From Microbacterium sp. zg-Y625 (GTDB lineage Bacteria > Actinomycetota > Actinomycetes > Actinomycetales > Microbacteriaceae): 64,000 nucleotides of DNA. Below the pieces are notes generated by a model. It was not told the DNA's origin, made no database searches, and worked only from the letters and a program-made list of their open reading frames with translations. Positions 49,255 through 57,730 of the stretch are shown in pieces (position 1 is the first letter of the stretch; each line of letters starts with the position of its first letter). Location of the stretch: assembly GCF_030246925.1 (NCBI RefSeq), contig NZ_CP126740.1:1550001-1614000 (forward strand), given 5' to 3'. A program made the position numbers and the translations under genes.

Positions 49255-50304
49255 ATGCCCGGCACCGACCCCGCACCCCCACATCCCAAGATCCTCTGGA
49301 TCGCCCGCCTGGAGTACCGTTTCCACTCCTGGCGAGAACGCCGCGCGCGCCGACGTGGGCAGCTGCCGACCGTGGCGGCGTTCCCCGGATACGGCGGACC
49401 GGACTGGGTGCGCGTGCTGGGCCGCGTGCTGATGGTGCCGTCGGTGCCCGCAGACTCCCGTGGCGAGTATGCGAGCGTGCGCGGGTGGCGCAGCTTCGCC
49501 TCGGTGCCCGTCGGCTTCGCGCAGGTGACGGTCGAGATCGACGGCGTGCGGCATGAGGTCGTCGCCGACCGAGGCGGGGTCATCGACGCCACGCTGCCGG
49601 GCACGCTGCCGGCGGGGTGGCAGCCGATCACGATGTCGGTCGAAGGCGGCAAGCCGGTTGAGACCCGCGTGTTCATCGTCGGGCCGGACGTCCGATTCGG
49701 CATCGTCTCCGACGTCGACGACACCGTCATGGTCACCGCGCTCCCCCGCCCCCTGGTGGCGGCCTGGAACTCATTCGTCCTCGACGAGCACGCGCGACAG
49801 CCCGTTCCCGGCATGGCCGTGCTTCTCGAGCGCATCGCGCGCGAGAACCCGGGAGCGCCGGTCGTCTACCTGTCGACGGGCGCCTGGAACGTCGCGCCTA
49901 CGCTGATGCGCTTCTTCCGGCGTCATGTCTTTCCTCCCGGGGCCATGCTGCTCACCGACTGGGGGCCGACGCACGACCGCTGGTTCCGCAGTGGCCAGCA
50001 GCACAAAGCGGGCAACCTCAGGCGGCTCGCGAAGGAGTTCCCGCACATCAAGTGGCTGCTCATCGGCGATGACGGCCAGCACGACGATCCCATCTACACC
50101 GCCTTCGCAGTGGAACACCCCGACCACGTGAGCGCAGTGGCGATCCGGCGCCTGTCGGCGGCCGAGGCGGTTCTCGCCGGTGGTCGCACCGTCGTCGATG
50201 ACCACTCGGCGTCGACCGTGCCGTTCGTGACGGATTCCGACGGCGCAGGCCTGCTGGACAGGCTCGCCGACATCGGGGTCGTGAAGCCGGACCCGCCTGC
50301 CTGA
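49255..50304 (+). CDS. App1-type phosphatase (DUF2183) protein
   Basis: This 349-residue protein has a HAD-like catalytic motif GIVSDVDDTVMVT, followed by VVYLSTGAWNV and a late LLIGDDGQHDDPIY, as in the phosphatidate phosphatase App1 domain. An N-terminal beta-rich domain precedes it (to about residue 140). It is probably membrane-associated lipid or cell-surface phosphatase activity. GAGGG lies just before the ATG. It is co-transcribed with dedA. Confidence 0.88.
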   Translation: MPGTDPAPPHPKILWIARLEYRFHSWRERRARRRGQLPTVAAFPGYGGPDWVRVLGRVLMVPSVPADSRGEYASVRGWRSFASVPVGFAQVTVEIDGVRHEVVADRGGVIDATLPGTLPAGWQPITMSVEGGKPVETRVFIVGPDVRFGIVSDVDDTVMVTALPRPLVAAWNSFVLDEHARQPVPGMAVLLERIARENPGAPVVYLSTGAWNVAPTLMRFFRRHVFPPGAMLLTDWGPTHDRWFRSGQQHKAGNLRRLAKEFPHIKWLLIGDDGQHDDPIYTAFAVEHPDHVSAVAIRRLSAAEAVLAGGRTVVDDHSASTVPFVTDSDGAGLLDRLADIGVVKPDPPA

Positions 50305-50360
50305 GGCGGTTCCGGGGCCGGTCCGGGCCGATGTCGCAGGCCCCGCGTACGCTGGCTGAC

Positions 50361-51077
50361 ATGTGTGGTCGTTTCGTCGTCGCCAACGTGGCATCCGAAC
50401 TGGTCGGCGTTCTCCGTGTCGATGTCGAGGGTGACGTGCTCCCCCAGCCGTCGTACAACATCGCGCCCACGGCGCGGGCGGCGATCGTGCTCGATTCCGC
50501 CAAGACGGAGCCGGCGACCCGCCGCCTGGAGTCCGCTCGGTGGGGCCTGGTTCCCGGGTGGGCGAAAGACCCGAGCATCGGGTCGCGCGCGTTCAACGCG
50601 CGGGCCGAGGAGCTCGAGGACAAGCCGATGTTCCGCAACGCGTTGATCAAGCGCCGTGCCGTCGTGCCCGCGTCGGGCTACTACGAGTGGAAGCAGACAG
50701 AGGGCGGCAAGGTGCCGCACTACATCCACCCCGCCGATGACCAGCCGATGTTCTTCGCCGGGCTGTACGAGTGGTGGAAGGACCCGCAGAAGGCGGACGA
50801 CGACCCGGAGCGATGGCTGCTGAGCTTCACGATCCTGACCCGGGACTCGATCGGGCGGCTCGGATCGATCCACGACCGCATGCCGCTGTTCATCGACGGT
50901 GACTTCGCCGACGCGTGGCTCGACACCGACACCGACGACCACAACGTGCGCGACCTGCTGGATGCCGCGATCGACGCGGCGCCCGCGCTGGCCGACACGC
51001 TGGATGACCACGTCGTGTCGTCTGCGGTCGGCAACGTGCGCAACGACTCCCCCGAGCTCATCGAACCGGTCGACTGA
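50361..51077 (+). CDS. SRAP-domain protein (HMCES/YedK family)
   Basis: This 238-residue protein forms a covalent link with abasic sites in single-stranded DNA, shielding them from strand breaks. Cys2 (MCGRFVVA) is the linking residue. Catalytic motifs are AFNARAEEL, VVPASGYYEWK (Glu) and SIHDRMPLF (His). TACGCT (50348-50353) lies 7 bases before the ATG, so it is likely leaderless, which fits the need for Cys2 right after Met removal. Confidence 0.94.
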   Translation: MCGRFVVANVASELVGVLRVDVEGDVLPQPSYNIAPTARAAIVLDSAKTEPATRRLESARWGLVPGWAKDPSIGSRAFNARAEELEDKPMFRNALIKRRAVVPASGYYEWKQTEGGKVPHYIHPADDQPMFFAGLYEWWKDPQKADDDPERWLLSFTILTRDSIGRLGSIHDRMPLFIDGDFADAWLDTDTDDHNVRDLLDAAIDAAPALADTLDDHVVSSAVGNVRNDSPELIEPVD

Positions 51078-51410
51078 TCCCTGCCGGCTGGCGCGCTGTG
51101 CCGGCGCGCCTGCGCATCAGGCCGGCGCGCCCGCGCATCAGGGCGGGCACGAGTGTGCCGGCCGGCCGCAAGCTGCGTGGCATCCATTGCCGGAATGAGG
51201 GGATCTGCCCGGATGCCGGAATGAGGGGATCTGCCCGGATGCCGGAATGAGGGGATCTGCCCGGATTGCCGGAATGAGGGGATCTGCCCGGATGCGGGTG
51301 GGGATGCCGCTTCAGTTCCGCATTCCGGCAGGTCACCGCATCTCGGTGGCGGCAAGGGCGACGGACAGCGGACGGACGCGGGTAGCGGGAGCCCCCCGTA
51401 GGCTCGAGGG
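51078..51410. repeat. Intergenic minisatellite: four 26-bp direct repeats
   Basis: Four copies of a 26-base unit starting GCCGGAATGAGGGGATCTGC lie at 51189-51214, 51215-51240, 51241-51266 and 51268-51293, identical except for one inserted T before the last. An inverted partial copy (CATTCCGGCAG) follows near 51324-51334. Before the array are two GC-rich half-repeats (GGCGCGCCTGCGCATCAGGC and GGCGCGCCCGCGCATCAGGG). No gene is seen here. TAGGCT at 51399-51404 serves the next gene. Confidence 0.9.
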
Positions 51411-52298
51411 ATGACCCTCGCCACGCGCACCGAGACGGTGCTGACGCGCGAGCAGTGGCACGACCGCGAGCAGGCGCATCGCACCCGCGCGGACGAACTG
51501 ACCGCCGGGCGGCGCGACCGTGCAGCGCGCGGGGAGACGCACCCGGTCGACGACTTCCTCTACACCTACTACTCCTACAAGCCCGGGCTGCTGCGCCGTT
51601 GGCATCCTGGCGCGGGCATCGAGCTCGCGGACGCCGCAGACAGCGCTCGCGCGACGTGGAGCTGGTACATGCCCGGTGCCACCGCCGGCAGCCTGCGCGT
51701 CGACGCTGCCGGGTTCACCACCGTGAAGTCGGATCTGGTGGCGCTGTGCGAGCGGATGCTGCGGCTCACGGCCGCCCGCACGCCGCGGTTCGGGTGCTTC
51801 GGACTGCACGAGTGGGCGATGGTCTACCGCGCGCCGGAAGCCCGCCACGCCGTCCCACTGCGGCTCGGGCAGGCGGGCACCGATGACGTGGTCGACGCGC
51901 ACGAACTGCGCTGCACCCACATCGACGCGTTCCGCTTCTTCACCGACGACGCCGTGCCTCGCAACCGTTTCATTCCCACGCGTGCCGAGCAGCCGCTGCA
52001 CGAGCAGCCCGGGTGCCTCCACGCCGGCATGGACGTTTACAAGTGGGTGATGAAGCTCGGTCCGCTGGTACCCGGCGAGCTCATGCTGGACGCGTTCGAG
52101 CTCGCCCGCGACATCCGCGCGCTGGACATGGCCGCCTCGCCCTATGACCTCGCGGACTGGGGTGTGGCACCGGTCGCCATCGAGACGGCAGAGGGCAAAG
52201 CCGAGTACGTCCGTCAGCAGCGCGGATTCACCGAGCGGGGGAACGCACTGCGCGCGGCGGTCCTCGACGCCTCGCTGCCGGGTCACTCCGCGGGCTGA
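51411..52298 (+). CDS. Conserved actinobacterial protein, often named 3-methyladenine glycosylase
   Basis: This 295-residue protein starts MTLATRTETVLTREQWHDRE. It has conserved blocks DFLYTYYSYKPGLLRRWHPG, FGLHEWAMVYRA, HIDAFRFFTDDA and HAGMDVYKWVMKL. It looks cytoplasmic. I recall relatives labelled as DNA glycosylases, but no classic glycosylase motif such as helix-hairpin-helix is visible, so that function is unproven. TAGGCT 6 bases before the ATG suggests leaderless expression. Its 3' end overlaps the converging GH3 gene by 16 bases. Confidence 0.75.
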   Translation: MTLATRTETVLTREQWHDREQAHRTRADELTAGRRDRAARGETHPVDDFLYTYYSYKPGLLRRWHPGAGIELADAADSARATWSWYMPGATAGSLRVDAAGFTTVKSDLVALCERMLRLTAARTPRFGCFGLHEWAMVYRAPEARHAVPLRLGQAGTDDVVDAHELRCTHIDAFRFFTDDAVPRNRFIPTRAEQPLHEQPGCLHAGMDVYKWVMKLGPLVPGELMLDAFELARDIRALDMAASPYDLADWGVAPVAIETAEGKAEYVRQQRGFTERGNALRAAVLDASLPGHSAG

Positions 52299-53473
52299 CA
52301 GTCCGCGCAGGGCAGCATTCCGCCCGGCGAATGCTGCAGCCGCAGCTCGATCACGCGTGCCGCGGCCTCGTCGAGGCGTTCGGCGGAGAGCGTCCCGGAT
52401 TCCGCGGCCGCCGCGAGCCCATCCACGATCCGCCCCGCCGTCCCGGCATCGGACAGCATGACAGCCATGACCATGTCGGCACCGGCCGCGACGGCACTGA
52501 CGGCGTTCGCCACCGGATCGGCGTACTGCGGCTCGCCGGTGTTCTGCAGCATCCCGAGATCATCGGTGATGGTCACGCCGTCGAATCCGAGGTCTTCGCG
52601 GGCGATGCGGTACCACTCGGGTGACAGCGAGGCAGGTGCGGCATCCACCGCGGTATAGACGAGGTGACCGAACATCAGCAGATCTGCCCCCGCGTCGATG
52701 CCGGCTCGGAACGGCGTCCCATCCTCCTGCTCCCACGCTTCGAGGGAGCGATCGGTCGTGGGCAGCATGTGGTGGGAGTCCCCCGGCGCTGCGCCGTGCC
52801 CCGGAAAGTGCTTCAGCGTGCTCGCCACGAGACCCGAATGGCCCTGCACCGCCGCCGTGACCCGATCGGCGGCGGATGCCGGCGTGGTGCCGAGCGCCCT
52901 GCGGAAGATGAAGCTGCCGGAGTCGGCGGGCACATCGGCGACGACGCCGAAGTTGACGTTCACTCCGGCGCGCTGCAGCAGGCCGCCGCGGGCGGCGAAG
53001 GCAGCCGCCGACGCCTGCGGCTCGGCGTTCTTCAGGGTCACGGCGCCGGGAAGGTCGTCCCAGGGCAGACGGGTCACATCGTCGCCCTCCTCGTCGATGC
53101 CGATCAGCGGCGGCAGCGCCGGGTCGAGCGTCAACGCGGCCGTCACCGCCCGCAGCGCCGCCTCGTCCGCGGGGATGTTCGCGCCCATCAGGATGAACCC
53201 ACCGAGGCCCGCGTCGGAGATGTAGTCGCGCAGCGCCGCCGGGTCCGGCGTGGGGACGTGTCCCATGACGATGGATGCCGCGCGCTCGCGCGTCGACATG
53301 GCAGCGACGAGTCGCTCGGCGTGGGCGTTGACCGTCGCATCGGTGGCCGGGACGACCGTCACCGTCGACGCCGATTGCACGTCAGCGGGGGTGCCTGCAG
53401 CCGACACCGGCATCGCGATGCCCAGCGCGGCGGCGCAGACCGCGAGACCGAGGACCCGCACGGCACGACGCAT
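52283..53473 (-). CDS. Secreted GH3 beta-N-acetylhexosaminidase-like enzyme
   Basis: This 396-residue glycoside hydrolase family 3 protein of the NagZ type has a signal peptide (cleavage after VSAAG, about residue 27). It carries the His/Asp dyad segment KHFPGHGAAPGDSHHM and the nucleophile segment VTITDDLGML. It probably removes N-acetylglucosamine from cell-wall fragments outside the cell. TACACT (53485-53480) lies 6 bases before the ATG, so it is likely leaderless. The C-terminal end has two Cys (MLPCADCQPAE). Confidence 0.9.
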   Translation of the reverse strand: MRRAVRVLGLAVCAAALGIAMPVSAAGTPADVQSASTVTVVPATDATVNAHAERLVAAMSTRERAASIVMGHVPTPDPAALRDYISDAGLGGFILMGANIPADEAALRAVTAALTLDPALPPLIGIDEEGDDVTRLPWDDLPGAVTLKNAEPQASAAAFAARGGLLQRAGVNVNFGVVADVPADSGSFIFRRALGTTPASAADRVTAAVQGHSGLVASTLKHFPGHGAAPGDSHHMLPTTDRSLEAWEQEDGTPFRAGIDAGADLLMFGHLVYTAVDAAPASLSPEWYRIAREDLGFDGVTITDDLGMLQNTGEPQYADPVANAVSAVAAGADMVMAVMLSDAGTAGRIVDGLAAAAESGTLSAERLDEAAARVIELRLQHSPGGMLPCADCQPAE

Positions 53474-53549
53474 CGCGCCAGTGTACGTGGGCCTCCCGAC
53501 GGTCTCGTGGGAGTGCGTTCAGGCTTCGGCGCCCGCGGACATGCGGCAG

Positions 53550-54161
53550 CTACCGCTTTGCCGCCCGCCGTGCACGTGCTGCGGCTGCCCGGGAGTCGAG
53601 CGAAGCGATGAAGCGCCACTCCCAGGATTGGGTCGGGAACTCCCGGATCACATCCTGCGGATCGATCACCCGGCCGTCTTCGTCCAGGTAGTACCGCCAT
53701 GACCGCGGAAGCCAGCCGAGACCGCCGGCGACTGCTCGAAGCAGCAGTGCCGCAACGCATCCCAGCGAGATGAACCCCAGCCAGTCGAGTCCCCAGAAGG
53801 AGCCTTCCCGCTCGCGCGTCATGAAGCCGTTGGCGAAGGTGAACGCCATCAGGAGGCCGCTCCACTGGAGGAGGACAAGGTGGTTGGCGCCGATCCGGTC
53901 GCGCATGGGCACAGGGTAGGCGGCGATGGTCAGCACGATCTGCAGGGCGACGAGGGCATACATGGGCAGCCGCGGCGGGGTGAATGGCGGATAGCCCTCG
54001 GGCGTCGGGTCGCCGTCGCTCGACACGGTCCCGGAGATCACGGAGATCGCCACCATCGCGAGCAGGGGAAGCAGACCGAAGAGTGCCACGCCGACGATGA
54101 GGAAGTACTGCGCGCGGTAGATGAACGCCTCACGGCGCAGGACCTGCTGCAGAGCGCTCAC
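53550..54161 (-). CDS. Membrane protein of unknown function
   Basis: This 203-residue protein has about four hydrophobic segments (YFLIVGVALFGLLPLLAMVA, YALVALQIVLTIAAYPVP, VLLQWSGLLMAFTFANGF, LDWLGFISLGCVAALLLRA) and a basic tail with RRAAKR. It belongs to no family I recognise. The GTG start has TAGGTT 6 bases upstream (54173-54168), so it is probably leaderless. Confidence 0.7.
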   Translation of the reverse strand: MSALQQVLRREAFIYRAQYFLIVGVALFGLLPLLAMVAISVISGTVSSDGDPTPEGYPPFTPPRLPMYALVALQIVLTIAAYPVPMRDRIGANHLVLLQWSGLLMAFTFANGFMTREREGSFWGLDWLGFISLGCVAALLLRAVAGGLGWLPRSWRYYLDEDGRVIDPQDVIREFPTQSWEWRFIASLDSRAAAARARRAAKR

Positions 54162-54191
54162 CCGTCGAACCTAGCGGGGCAGGCGGCTTCT

Positions 54192-55394
54192 TCACGGCTG
54201 CCCGTGCGCCCCTCGACTCGCCCCTCGAGCCTGAGGCTGGTGTCGGCGCGTGCGCGCCCAGCAGGCAGTCGCGATCGCCACCGCCGACAGGCCGGCGGCT
54301 GTGGCGAAGGCCGGACCGTATCCGGCGACGGCGATCACCCACCCCAGCACGGCCGCTCCCACCGCCTGGCCGAAGATGAGCGTGATGAAGAGCATGGCCG
54401 TGCCTGCGGGGGCCCGTGGCGCGTCGATGCGCGCCGTCCAGGTGATGAGCACGCCGGAGCCGGCCGTGTAGCCCCAACCGAACGCGATGCATGCGACCAG
54501 CCACAGCGGCACGATGCTCTGCGTGACGACCAGCGCGGCGGTGGCGACAGCGACCGCTCCGACCGTGAGCGCCCACGCGGCGCGCGGACCCATGCGTACC
54601 AGCCCTCTGGCAGTGACGAGCGCCGCCGCTCCCCCGGCGCCGATCGCGATCCACGCTCCCACCGACACCGTGGCATCCGCCCCGCCGTCGATGAGCAGGG
54701 TCCTGCCGTAGTTCCAGACGGCGGCGGAGCCGGCCCCCATCAGCACCGCTGCGGCGATGAGCCGGGCGTGGGCCATGAACCACGACACCGGGGGGAGGGC
54801 GCGCGTTGGCGACTCCCCTGCCCGCCGATCCCGGTCGAGCGCCACGACGGCGACGGCCGCAGCGACGGTCACGCCGGCGGAGATGAGCCATGCCGTCCGC
54901 CAGTCCGGCAGCAGCGCCAGCGCCAGCACCCCGGCCAGGATGAGACCCGGTCCGGTGCCGGCGTTCACCTGGCTCTGTGCGTCGGGACGTTCCCTGGTGG
55001 CGCCGTTAGCCTGCAGCACCGCGACCAGCGCGGGTGACGCGAAGCCGGCTCCCGCGGAGCTGAGGATGGCGAACGTGACGAACACGGCGCCATCGGATGC
55101 CAGCGCCATACCCGCACCGCCGATCCCCGCCGCCGCTGCGGCGGCGATGACCAGGGCATGCGCGTGACGCTCGGCAGTCAGGAAGCCGATGAGAGCGGCC
55201 GCGCAGTACATCAGCGATGCGCCGCCGGATATCGCGCCGGCCGCGGCTACCTCGATGCCGAGTTCGCGTTGCACATCGACGAGGAAGAGCCCGTACGCGA
55301 GGCGGATGAGCCCATAGGTCGCGGCGATCAGCGCCGTGCCCGCCGCTACGAGCGGCCACGCGGCCTTCGATCGTAACGACAACGCACGTTTCAC
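54192..55394 (-). CDS. MFS transporter
   Basis: This 400-residue major-facilitator protein has 12 hydrophobic segments and a basic C-terminal tail. It resembles YbfB/CynX-type exporters; the substrate is unknown. The GTG start has TAGGCT (55406-55401) exactly 6 bases upstream and no ribosome site. It diverges from the tetR-type gene with only 22 bases between the starts, so local control by that repressor is likely. Confidence 0.88.
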   Translation of the reverse strand: MKRALSLRSKAAWPLVAAGTALIAATYGLIRLAYGLFLVDVQRELGIEVAAAGAISGGASLMYCAAALIGFLTAERHAHALVIAAAAAAGIGGAGMALASDGAVFVTFAILSSAGAGFASPALVAVLQANGATRERPDAQSQVNAGTGPGLILAGVLALALLPDWRTAWLISAGVTVAAAVAVVALDRDRRAGESPTRALPPVSWFMAHARLIAAAVLMGAGSAAVWNYGRTLLIDGGADATVSVGAWIAIGAGGAAALVTARGLVRMGPRAAWALTVGAVAVATAALVVTQSIVPLWLVACIAFGWGYTAGSGVLITWTARIDAPRAPAGTAMLFITLIFGQAVGAAVLGWVIAVAGYGPAFATAAGLSAVAIATACWARTRRHQPQARGASRGAHGQP

Positions 55395-55400
55395 TTTCGT

Positions 55401-55410
55401 AGCCTATAGT
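55401..55410. promoter_or_regulatory. Overlapping divergent -10 boxes of the MFS and TetR genes
   Basis: AGCCTA at 55401-55406 is TAGGCT for the MFS gene, and TATAGT at 55405-55410 serves tetR. They overlap by two bases. Each lies 6 bases from its start codon (GTG 55394 and ATG 55417), so both transcripts would be leaderless and the two polymerases would compete for the same site. The -35 regions would lie inside the other gene's coding sequence. Confidence 0.6.
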
Positions 55411-55416
55411 CCTTGC

Positions 55417-55983
55417 ATGGCGATGCGCGAGCGAACCCGGGAGAAGATCCTCGACGCCGCGGACGAACTCTTCTTCTCGGTCGGGGTCGCGGCGACACCG
55501 ATCGATGCCGTGATCCAGCGCGCCGGCGTCTCCTCGGCCACGCTGTACCGGGGATTCGACGGCAAGGAGGGCGTGCTCGCCGCCGCTCTCGAACGCCGAC
55601 ATCTCGCGTGGATGCGGGCGTGGGACGCGGCGATCGCCGCGCAGCCGTCCGCGGGTGGGCGCCTTCTCGCCGTTTTCGATGCACTCGACCTCTTTCGGCA
55701 GCAGCCCACCGGGTCGAGGTGGTGCGCGTTCCTCGGCTCGGCCGCGGAGTTCGCCGATCCGCCTGCCGCCGTAGCCGAAGCCGTGCGGCGCGACACCGAC
55801 ACGATGCGCGAGCGGCTCGCCGAAATCGCGGCGGAAGTCGACCCCGCGCGCGCCGATGCCCTCGCCGACGCGATGCTGCTGATCGTCACCGGGGACTTGG
55901 CCATGCGCCTGCGCGATCCCGCCCACAGCACCGCCACCGCCCGGGCCCTTGCCGCAGCGCTCGTCGAGTCCATCGCCCCCTGA
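55417..55983 (+). CDS. TetR-family transcriptional regulator
   Basis: This 188-residue repressor has the N-terminal HTH (RTREKILDAADELFFSVGV, then IDAVIQRAGVSSATLYRGF) and a C-terminal ligand-binding domain. It starts at ATG 55417 with no ribosome site; an in-frame ATG at 55423 is an alternative. Its neighbour in reverse is the MFS gene, which is the obvious target; the ligand is unknown. Confidence 0.92.
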   Translation: MAMRERTREKILDAADELFFSVGVAATPIDAVIQRAGVSSATLYRGFDGKEGVLAAALERRHLAWMRAWDAAIAAQPSAGGRLLAVFDALDLFRQQPTGSRWCAFLGSAAEFADPPAAVAEAVRRDTDTMRERLAEIAAEVDPARADALADAMLLIVTGDLAMRLRDPAHSTATARALAAALVESIAP

Positions 55984-56053
55984 CCACCGTCACGCGGCCG
56001 TCGGCGCACTCGATAGGGTCGAGGCGGAACAGTCGACGGGGATCGGAGCGGGC

Positions 56054-57028
56054 GTGACAGACAGGCCGGTCGCCGTGATCGCGGGTGCGAGCGGGTTCGT
56101 CGGGGCGGCACTGGTGCGAGCCTTCGGCGAAGACGGCTACGAAGTCCGCCGGATCGGTCGATCCGAGAAGCACCGATGGACAGACCAGGCCAGTGTGGCG
56201 CGCGCCGTCGACGGTGCGGATGTCGTGGTGAACCTCGCGGGCAAATCGGTGAACTGCCGCTACACCGACGTGAACCGTGACGAGATCCTCCGCTCCCGAA
56301 TCGACACCACCCGTGCACTGCGCGAGGCCGTCGCGGCTGCGGCCCGCCCTCCGGCGGTCTGGCTCAACGCATCGACGGCGACCATCTATCGGCATGCGAT
56401 GGACCGCCCGCAGGACGAGGTCACGGGCGAACTCGGCGCGGGGTTCTCGGTCGACGTCGCGCGGGAATGGGAACGGGAGTTCTTCGCCGGCGACCTTCCG
56501 TCGACTCGCCGCGTCGCGCTTCGGATGGCGATCGTCCTCGGCGATGGCCCCGCCACGAACATGCTGTTCACCCTGGCGAGGGTCGGCCTCGGCGGACCGC
56601 AGTACGACGGATGGTGGCCGCCGCACCGCCGCTACCGCGGCATCGGAGCGCGCCCGACCGGAGACGACCGCTCGACCTGGCATCGCACGAAGGGCCGGCA
56701 GAAGTTCAGCTGGGTGCACCTCGACGACGCCGTCGATGCCATCCGGTTCCTCCGCGATCGTCGCGACATCTCGGGACCGGTGAACCTCGCGAGCCCGAAC
56801 CCCGCTGACAACCGCACGCTCATGCGCACGCTGCGCCGCTCGGTGCGCATGCCCGTCGGGCTCCCCGCGTGGCGCTGGATGCTGGAACCGGCGATGTGGG
56901 TGCTGCGCACCGAGCCGGAGCTCGTCCTCAAGAGCCGGTGGGTCGTGCCCCGCAGACTGACAGACGCGGGCTTCGCGTTCCGGTACCCGCAGCTCGGCAC
57001 GGCGGTGAAAGACCTCAGCTCGCGCTGA
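56054..57028 (+). CDS. NAD(P)-dependent SDR epimerase-type protein (SDR39U1-like)
   Basis: This 324-residue extended SDR protein has the dinucleotide motif IAGASGFVGAALV, DVVVNLAGKSVN, STATIYRH with the Tyr, and a C-terminal DUF1731-like part (SRWVVPRRLTDAGFAFRYP) of the TIGR01777 group. The GTG start at 56054 has GGAG upstream, with TAGGGT (56012-56017) as a possible -10. The reaction is not predictable. Confidence 0.87.
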   Translation: MTDRPVAVIAGASGFVGAALVRAFGEDGYEVRRIGRSEKHRWTDQASVARAVDGADVVVNLAGKSVNCRYTDVNRDEILRSRIDTTRALREAVAAAARPPAVWLNASTATIYRHAMDRPQDEVTGELGAGFSVDVAREWEREFFAGDLPSTRRVALRMAIVLGDGPATNMLFTLARVGLGGPQYDGWWPPHRRYRGIGARPTGDDRSTWHRTKGRQKFSWVHLDDAVDAIRFLRDRRDISGPVNLASPNPADNRTLMRTLRRSVRMPVGLPAWRWMLEPAMWVLRTEPELVLKSRWVVPRRLTDAGFAFRYPQLGTAVKDLSSR

Positions 57029-57067
57029 TGCCACGCGGGCTCATCCCCGCGCGGCGGCGTCTCTTCG

Positions 57068-57730
57068 TCACGGATCAACCACGCCGGCGCGGATGCCCCA
57101 GAGCGCCGCCTGCAACCTGTCACGCGATGCCGTCTTCTGCAGGAGACCCGCCAGGTGGTACTTCACCGTGGTCGGTTCGACGAACAGGCGCGCGGCGATC
57201 TCGGCGTTCGACAGGCCCTCCGCGAGAAGGCGCAGCACGTCGACCTCGCGATCGGTGAGCGGCGTGGTCGAGGGCGCTGACGGGCGGGAGGACGGCGCAG
57301 ACCGTCGATTCGCCACGAACTCGTGCAGGATCCTGCGCGTGAGGCGTTGATCGAGAGTCCCCTCCCCCGCCGCCACCGAGCGCACGGCCGCCGCAAGCGT
57401 GCGTTCATCGGCGCCCTTCAGGAGAAAGCCCGCCGCCCCGGCATCCAGCGCCGCGAACACGTCGGCGTCGACGTCGAAGGTCGTGAGCACGAGCACGTCG
57501 ACCTGGAGGTCCGGGTCGGCGGTGATTTCGCGGGTTGCCTCGATGCCGTCCTTCACCGGCATCCGGATGTCCATGCACACGACATCGGGGCGCAGTCGGC
57601 GCGCCAGCTGCACCGCCTCCTCGCCGTCCGCCGCCTGACCGACGACCTCGATGTCGGGCTCGGCCCCGAGGATCACCGCGAGTCCGGTGCGGACGACCGC
57701 CTGGTCGTCCGCGATGAGCAGTCTGATCAC
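57068..57730 (-). CDS. LuxR/NarL-type response regulator
   Basis: This 220-residue regulator has a receiver domain (LLIADDQAVVRTG; phospho-Asp in VVCMDIRMP; Lys in FLLKGAD) and a C-terminal LuxR HTH (LTDREVDVLRLLAEGLSNAE, TTVKYHLAGLL). The GTG start overlaps the kinase stop by four bases (GTGA), so the pair is co-translated. It is the last gene of a five-gene cluster that includes an ABC transporter, which is its likely target. Confidence 0.94.
   Translation of the reverse strand: MIRLLIADDQAVVRTGLAVILGAEPDIEVVGQAADGEEAVQLARRLRPDVVCMDIRMPVKDGIEATREITADPDLQVDVLVLTTFDVDADVFAALDAGAAGFLLKGADERTLAAAVRSVAAGEGTLDQRLTRRILHEFVANRRSAPSSRPSAPSTTPLTDREVDVLRLLAEGLSNAEIAARLFVEPTTVKYHLAGLLQKTASRDRLQAALWGIRAGVVDP

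Noticed and set aside
51189..51293. Possible CRISPR array
   Set aside because: The units are directly adjacent with no spacers, so this is a tandem repeat.
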